64,000 nt of DNA. Source: Tautonia plasticadhaerens (GTDB taxonomy: Bacteria > Planctomycetota > Planctomycetia > Isosphaerales > Isosphaeraceae). The stretch is from NCBI RefSeq assembly GCF_007752535.1, contig NZ_CP036426.1, positions 434,001-498,000 on the forward strand, in the 5' to 3' direction. Positions 59,313 through 64,000 of this stretch are shown one piece after another; the stretch's first letter is position 1, and each line of letters opens with the position of its first letter. Below the pieces are notes generated by a model that saw only the letters and a program-made list of their open reading frames with translations, ran no database searches and had not been told where the DNA came from. The translations under genes and the position numbers were made by a program.

Positions 59313-60314
59313 ATGCTGGAAGCCAATGTCCCGGCCGTCCTGTCCCGCATCGCGGCGGGCCACCGGGTGCTCGACGTCGGGGGATGGGCGCGGTGCTTCA
59401 ATCGGGCCGATTACGTCATCGACAAGTTCCCGTTCGAGACCCGGGGGACCCGCTACGCCGAGAAGCTCGGCCTGCCCGCGCAAGGGGGCGAGGTCGAATC
59501 CTTCTCGGCGGAGACGTGGGTCGCTCGGGATCTCTGCGACCGCGAACCCTGGCCCTTCCCGGACAAGTTCTTCGACTTCTGCACCTGTTCGCACACGCTC
59601 GAAGACATCCGAGATCCGCTCTGGGTCTGCTCCGAGATGCGTCGGGTCGCCCGGGCCGGCTACATCGAGACCCCGTCGATGGCCTTCGAGCTGACCCGGG
59701 GACGTGAGGCGGGCGTGCCGGTCGGCCTGTCGCACCATTTCTGGGTGGTCGAGGTCGACGGCCCGACGATCACCTTCCACCCGAAGCTGCATAGCCTGCA
59801 CGGTGACCCCCAACTCAGCCTTCCTCCGGTCGTGGGGGCAGCCTTGCCCCCCGAGACCCAGGTGAGCTGGCTGTTCTGGGAGGGAGACTTCGTCAGCCGG
59901 GAGGGCTGGCTGCACCGCGAGCTGGTCGAGCGATTCGTCTCCGGATTCGCCCTCCCGGAGGATCTCCCGCGGGCCGATGGGGCATCTCCCGGATCCGACG
60001 CTCGCGTCTTCGAACTGACCCGGGCGAACGACGACGCCAGGGCCTTGATCTGGCAGTTGCGTGCGAGGCTCGAGGAGGCGGAGCGGCAGTGGGACGCCTC
60101 CCGGGCCTCGATCGAGGTCCTCGAAGGGCAGGTCTCCCGCGTCCTGTCCGCGTTGCACGCCGTCGCGGCGGAACGCGACGAGGCGATCGGCCAACTGGAC
60201 CGGGTCGAGGGGATCGGCCCGTCGGCACTCGGGGTCGCCCGACGGCTTCACCGGATGGGGACGCGGCATCCGGGGCTTAAAGCCTTGCTGAAGCGCGTGG
60301 TCCGGGCGGCGTGA
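59313..60314 (+). CDS. SAM-dependent methyltransferase-like protein with C-terminal coiled-coil module
   Basis: 333 residues. The N-terminal ~120 residues have a degenerate SAM site (HRVLDVGGWARCFNRADYVID) and FDFCTCSHTLEDIRDPLWVC, followed by MRRVARAGYIETPS. The residues around 150-215 (HHFWVVEVDGPTITFHPKLH) are not typical methyltransferase sequence. The C-terminal part is a coiled coil (about 240-305) ending in GPSALGVARRLHRMGTRHPG, almost the same module as in the FkbM protein. It is the last gene of the glycan cluster. Confidence 0.82.
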   Translation: MLEANVPAVLSRIAAGHRVLDVGGWARCFNRADYVIDKFPFETRGTRYAEKLGLPAQGGEVESFSAETWVARDLCDREPWPFPDKFFDFCTCSHTLEDIRDPLWVCSEMRRVARAGYIETPSMAFELTRGREAGVPVGLSHHFWVVEVDGPTITFHPKLHSLHGDPQLSLPPVVGAALPPETQVSWLFWEGDFVSREGWLHRELVERFVSGFALPEDLPRADGASPGSDARVFELTRANDDARALIWQLRARLEEAERQWDASRASIEVLEGQVSRVLSALHAVAAERDEAIGQLDRVEGIGPSALGVARRLHRMGTRHPGLKALLKRVVRAA

Positions 60315-60317
60315 ATG

Positions 60318-60370
60318 CGGCCCGGCCCGGCGCGCCCCCACTCGGGTCGAGCGGGGACGGGCCCGGGCCG
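60318..60370. terminator. Possible hairpin between convergent genes
   Basis: CGGCCCGGCCCGG (60318-60330) and CGGGCCCGGGCCG (60358-60370) can pair with one offset base over a long loop that has its own CCCC/GGGG pairing. It sits just after the last glycan-cluster gene and before the end of the oppositely oriented oxidoreductase gene. Confidence 0.3.
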
Positions 60371-60401
60371 AGGTGGGTCGACCGATGGGACCGCAGGCCG
60401 A

Positions 60402-61745
60402 TCAGACCTGATCCGGCACGACGTAGGGGGCGCGGTAGTCGCGCCTGAGCATCGCATTGGCCTCGGAGTCGTCGACGAACGACTCGGTGGCCGGGTCGAT
60501 GTGCAGCTTGCGGCCCAGTCGGAGGGCGATGTTGCCGAGGTGGCAGAAGGCGCTGGAGAGGTGGCCCTGCTCGATCTCGGCGTTGAGGGTCGAGCGGTCC
60601 CGGGTGCGCACGGCTTCGATGAAGTTGGCGTAGTGGTCGCCGCCGCCGGATCCCTTCGGGCCCGGCTCCATCTTGTGGCCGAAGTAGGTCTGCCAATCGG
60701 TGTAGCTGGTGATGGTCAGGATGCCTTCGGTGCCGAAGAAGATGTCGCCGATCTTGATGCCCATCTCGTCGTTCGAGGGGAGGCCGCGGACCTCGAATTG
60801 GAGCAAGACGTCGTCATATTCGAAGTTCACGGTCTGGGTGTTGGCCGTCTCGCCGTCGTCCTCGTAGCCGTATCGGCCGCCGGCCGACTGGACGGCCTTC
60901 GGGAACTCGTCCTTGCCGATGCCCCAGCGGGCCAGGTCCATCTGGTGGATGCCCTGGTTGCCGAGGTCGCCGTTGCCGGTGTTCCAGACCCAGTGCCAGT
61001 TGTAGTGCAGGATGTTCGGGTTGTAGACCGAGGCGTCACCCGGCTTGTGGAACTCGGCCGGGCCGGTCCAGAGGTCGTAGTCGAGCCCCTCCGGCACGGG
61101 CTGGAGCTTGCCCTGGCCGATCGACCCCCGGGGCTTGTAGCAGAGCCCCTTGGCCATGTAGACCGTCCCGAGCTTCCCGGAGCGGAGGAACTCCATCGCG
61201 TCCTGGATGCCCTTGTGGCTGCGGCACTGGGTCCCGCACTGGACGATCCGGTCGTACTTGCGGGCGGCCTCGACGAGCTGCCGGCCCTCCCACACATTGT
61301 GACTGACCGGCTTCTCCACGTAGGCATCCTTGCCGGCCTGGCAGGCCCAGATGCCCATCAGGCTGTGCCAGTGGTTCGGCGTGGCGACGGAGATGATGTT
61401 GATCTCCGGGTCGTCGAGCAACTCTCGGACGTCCCGGACGAGCCGGGGTGCCGAGCCGTCGGCCGACTCGATCGCCTTCATCGCGTTGCCGACGACGTTC
61501 TCGTCCACGTCGCAGACGGCGGTGATCCGGACCCCCTGGTCCTTCTGGCCGAGGAAGCCCCGGACGTGGTCCATGCCCCGCCCCCGGACGCCGACCACCG
61601 CGACGTTCAGCGAGTCGTTGGCGCTGGTCACTTTCCTCGACGGCCGGGGCTCGGCGGCGGCCCGGGCGGCGGGGGAGGCGCTCAGCGCGGCCATGCTGGC
61701 GGCGGAGGCCCTGAGGAAGTCTCGGCGTTGGTACGGACGCATCAT
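60402..61745 (-). CDS. Tat-exported Gfo/Idh/MocA family oxidoreductase
   Basis: 447 residues. A twin-arginine signal (RRDFLRASAASMAAL) shows export in folded form. The NAD-binding half has VAVVGVRGRGMDH, ITAVCDVDENVVG, ISVATPNHWHSLMGIWA and the catalytic-type AYVEKPVSHNVWEG. The C-terminal half carries the conserved HYNWHWVWNTGNGDLGNQGI and HQMDLARWG. Family members oxidise or reduce sugars and similar compounds with NAD(P). The start is taken at 61745, where GGAG lies upstream; the ATG directly after it (61742) is equally possible. Confidence 0.93.
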   Translation of the reverse strand: MMRPYQRRDFLRASAASMAALSASPAARAAAEPRPSRKVTSANDSLNVAVVGVRGRGMDHVRGFLGQKDQGVRITAVCDVDENVVGNAMKAIESADGSAPRLVRDVRELLDDPEINIISVATPNHWHSLMGIWACQAGKDAYVEKPVSHNVWEGRQLVEAARKYDRIVQCGTQCRSHKGIQDAMEFLRSGKLGTVYMAKGLCYKPRGSIGQGKLQPVPEGLDYDLWTGPAEFHKPGDASVYNPNILHYNWHWVWNTGNGDLGNQGIHQMDLARWGIGKDEFPKAVQSAGGRYGYEDDGETANTQTVNFEYDDVLLQFEVRGLPSNDEMGIKIGDIFFGTEGILTITSYTDWQTYFGHKMEPGPKGSGGGDHYANFIEAVRTRDRSTLNAEIEQGHLSSAFCHLGNIALRLGRKLHIDPATESFVDDSEANAMLRRDYRAPYVVPDQV

Positions 61746-62004
61746 TCGGGACTCCGGTCGGTTCGTGGAGAGGGTGGAATTGCGCGATGCCTTCATCAGA
61801 ACGTTGGACTCCCGACGGGTCAAGCATCGAGCCCGGTCCGGTCGCTCCCCCTGACGGCTTGCGGGGCACCCCTGGAGTCCCTGGCCGCCACCATCCGGGC
61901 GACCCGGATCAGCGCGGGGCCCTTCGCGTCGTGCGATCGGCCGACCCGAACGGTGAGTCGATCCGGCCGACTTGCTGCGGCTCGGCCGACCGAATCGCGG
62001 CGGC

Positions 62005-63261
62005 TCAGCCCACCAGGATCGGCGGATCCGGGGCGTGCGGGTATTCGACCGGCGAATAGGCGATCGCCAGTTCGGGCGTCTCGACGCGGCGTCCCCCCCG
62101 GGACCGGGACGTGAGCATGCGGTCGAGGATGCCGGAGGTCAGGAGCGTGCGTTCGACCGGATAGGTGGGCGCCCCCGAGTGGATCATGCGCTCGATCGCC
62201 CGCAGCAGGAAGGCGAAGTGGGGGTAATGGGGCTCGTCGCGAAGCTCGATCTCGCAGGCGGTGGGTGACGAGTCTCCGGCGGCCTTGAAGGCGACGCTGA
62301 ACCCGGTGGCGAAGCCCGGGAGCATGAGGACCCCGGCCCGGAACCCGTCCTCGTATTCGAACCGGATGAGCGCGGACTCTCGGCGGCCGCTCTCCCGCCA
62401 ATCGGCCCCCGGTCGCGAGGGGGTGACCCGGAGTGCCGCCTCGATCAGGTCGGCCGGCACCTCGTGACCGTCGATGGCCTCCCAGAGGGCCTCACCCTCC
62501 AGGCACTCGACCCATCGGACGCCGACCTCGCCCCCCCGACGGCGTTCCACGAAGGCCTGGAGCGCCTCGATCGCGTGGTAGCCGTAGTCCTCGAGCGGCC
62601 CGTAGCCGATCGCCAGCGCCCCCTTCAGGTCGCTGCCCATCGGCACCGATACGTCGGGCTTCCGGTAGGTGACGGGCAGCGACGAGCCGGCCATCAGCGG
62701 GATGCCCCGATCCCTGGCGGTCTCGTACATGAAGAGCGCATCATCCCAGGCGGGGCCGAGGTGCTTGTCGTTGAAGACGGGGACGACCCGGCCGTGGGCC
62801 CGGAACGCATCGGCGACCTCCTCGAAGAATCGGCGACGCGGGTAGAGGCGCTGGCCCTTCGTGTTTAGGGGATAGTCGCCGTGCTCGCCGACGCAGAGGA
62901 CGCCGTCGATCGCGACGGATCCTGTCCCGAGGGTAATCGCCTCCTCGATCGTCCCTACGACCGGCACCCCGTGGCGGGCGGCCAGCTCGACGCCGAAGTC
63001 GCTGGCCTCGGGCTGATCGATGAAGAGGGAGCCGAGGCGGAGGTCGGGGCCCGGGCCGCCCTCGTGCCGCCAGCCTTCGAGGATCCGGCCGACGAGGACA
63101 TCGGCATGGCTGTTCGGCCGGTAGACGGTGACAACCGCCGCCACCGTCTTCGGCTCCCGGCCCGACCGGGCGGCGACTCCGAGTGTGCCCGCCCCCAGGA
63201 GCGGGATGCCGGCCATCCCGCCCAGCCAGGCCCGTCGCGAGAGCTGATCCGATCGACTCAT
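62005..63261 (-). CDS. Tat-exported protein of unknown function
   Basis: 418 residues. The N-terminus MSRSDQLSRRAWLGGMAGIP is a twin-arginine signal. The mature part begins TVAAVVTVYRPNSHADVLVG and contains VDGVLCVGEHGDYP-like (AIDGVLCVGEHGDYPL), PVFNDKHLGPAWDDALFMY and GIPLMAGSSLPVTYR; this is a conserved planctomycete secreted family without an assigned activity, as far as I know. AGAGGAAAG lies about 6 bases before the ATG at 63261. It is followed on the same strand by a Tat-exported oxidoreductase, and such pairs suggest a common carbohydrate-related role. Confidence 0.8.
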   Translation of the reverse strand: MSRSDQLSRRAWLGGMAGIPLLGAGTLGVAARSGREPKTVAAVVTVYRPNSHADVLVGRILEGWRHEGGPGPDLRLGSLFIDQPEASDFGVELAARHGVPVVGTIEEAITLGTGSVAIDGVLCVGEHGDYPLNTKGQRLYPRRRFFEEVADAFRAHGRVVPVFNDKHLGPAWDDALFMYETARDRGIPLMAGSSLPVTYRKPDVSVPMGSDLKGALAIGYGPLEDYGYHAIEALQAFVERRRGGEVGVRWVECLEGEALWEAIDGHEVPADLIEAALRVTPSRPGADWRESGRRESALIRFEYEDGFRAGVLMLPGFATGFSVAFKAAGDSSPTACEIELRDEPHYPHFAFLLRAIERMIHSGAPTYPVERTLLTSGILDRMLTSRSRGGRRVETPELAIAYSPVEYPHAPDPPILVG

Positions 63262-63310
63262 GAACTTTCCTCTCGACCCGGGCGCCATCGCGGGTGACCG
63301 GGAGCGGACC

Positions 63311-64000
63311 TCAGCGTCCCTCGCTCCCGATCGGGATCTCGATCGTCAGGTCCTTGCGGAGGAACAGGCAGGTGCCGCCGGCCTGCTCGCAGACGTTGTA
63401 GAGGGCGAAGGCGTCCAGGCGGGCCGTCCCCGAGGTTGAGGGGGGGATCCGCACCTCGAAGTCGAGGTGGCGGGTCTCGCTCGACTCGGCGCCGACCCCC
63501 GGCTCGGCCTCCATCAGCGGAGTGTCGACCGTCCATCCCTCGGGCGCCGATGTCCACAATTGCAGCGGGGTCGATTCGTTGTTCCAGTACGCCGATCGAG
63601 TCGAACTCGGCCGGAAATAGACATGGACGCGGGCGGCCTCGCCGGGACGGACCCGGGGGGGGATGACCACCACCTCGGCCTCGATGAGTCTGGTCGCGTC
63701 CCGGTTGATCCGGCCGTCTGGGTCCGGATTCACCGGGGGAGCACCCTCGACGATGACTTCGCGGACCGGGGCGGCGATCTCCGAGCCCGAGGGCTCCTCC
63801 GAGAGCGCGATCGGCGTCTCCCCCCGGGCCGAGATCTCCGCCCTGGCCTGCACGACCCAGTCGTAGAACGGATACGGCTTGGCGAGCCGGGGCCCGTACT
63901 GCTCGATCCGCCTCCGCCAGACGTATTGATTCGGGTCGATCGACAGGGCCCGGCTCCAGGAGTCGACCGCCGCCTGGAAGTCGCCGTCCCTCCGGCCGGG
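63311..64000 (-). CDS. TPR-containing protein, C-terminal part (cut by window edge)
   Basis: 229 codons are visible; the frame is open to the last base, so the N-terminus lies outside. The visible part starts with the end of a tetratricopeptide repeat (DFQAAVDSWSRALSIDPNQY), then WRRRIEQYGPRLAKPYPFYD. The C-terminal ~140 residues look like a beta-rich domain (AEVVVIPPRVRPGEAARVHV, RHLDFEVRIPPSTSGTARL) with two cysteines (YNVCEQAGGTCLFLR). In planctomycetes, WRRRIQQYGPR-type segments follow AhpC/TSA redoxin domains, so this may be the end of such a protein. That is inference, since the redoxin part is not visible. Confidence 0.75.
   Translation of the reverse strand, partial: PGRRDGDFQAAVDSWSRALSIDPNQYVWRRRIEQYGPRLAKPYPFYDWVVQARAEISARGETPIALSEEPSGSEIAAPVREVIVEGAPPVNPDPDGRINRDATRLIEAEVVVIPPRVRPGEAARVHVYFRPSSTRSAYWNNESTPLQLWTSAPEGWTVDTPLMEAEPGVGAESSETRHLDFEVRIPPSTSGTARLDAFALYNVCEQAGGTCLFLRKDLTIEIPIGSEGR

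Overview
The window is chromosomal DNA of very high G+C content. It most likely comes from a planctomycete of the Isosphaeraceae type. The evidence is three DUF1559 pseudopilin-like proteins with the [20 protein letters not shown] leader, a PEP-CTERM protein, Tat-exported Gfo/Idh/MocA-type proteins, CRTAC1/FG-GAP and DUF3179 proteins, DUF4058, a Uma2 nuclease and a giant alpha-2-macroglobulin. No rRNA, tRNA, CRISPR array or prophage was seen.

0-9 kb: the end of a response regulator, a small secreted protein, then a minus-strand housekeeping block. Its order of transcription is DAHP synthase (aroF), tpiA, secG, yicC, gmk, rpoZ, ftsK. The last three steps before ftsK are tightly packed (ATGA junction and a gmk/rpoZ overlap), and a hairpin follows rpoZ.

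9.8-15.9 kb: a minus-strand accessory patch with two methyltransferases, a membrane sulfatase-like protein, a 54-residue membrane protein and a DUF4058 protein. Between them lie two transposase remnants (IS630 type and ISAs1-like), so the patch has been a landing site for mobile DNA.

16-24.2 kb: pheA (chorismate mutase/prephenate dehydratase) with a good promoter, then dnaK with a strong terminator hairpin. Next come two related small unknown proteins flanking a Uma2 nuclease, then clpB.

24.4-35.9 kb: a plus-strand secretome region. It holds a small membrane protein, DUF1559, a lipoprotein, a choice-of-anchor-M/PEP-CTERM protein, DUF1559, a fused transporter-like/spermidine-synthase-like protein, DUF1559, a 55-residue lipoprotein, a CRTAC1 lipoprotein and a coupled DUF3179 protein.

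36-52.3 kb: a sigma-54 (NtrC-type) response regulator and an alpha/beta hydrolase on the minus strand. Then, on the plus strand, a 2734-residue alpha-2-macroglobulin with TPR arrays at both ends, an S10 serine carboxypeptidase, a membrane M28 peptidase and an unknown secreted protein, followed by a minus-strand histidine phosphatase.

52.4-60.3 kb: a nucleoside monophosphate kinase and a glycan cluster of three GT4-type glycosyltransferases, a small coiled-coil protein and three methyltransferases, several of them overlapping or tightly coupled. Two of the methyltransferases share the same C-terminal module.

60.4-64 kb: a Tat-exported Gfo/Idh/MocA oxidoreductase, a Tat-exported unknown protein, and the C-terminal part of a TPR protein cut by the window edge.

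The most unusual items are the double-TPR macroglobulin with an altered thioester motif and its downstream peptidases, the shared module in the glycan cluster, the paralogous pair around the Uma2 gene, and a 21-bp tandem duplication that copies a start codon.
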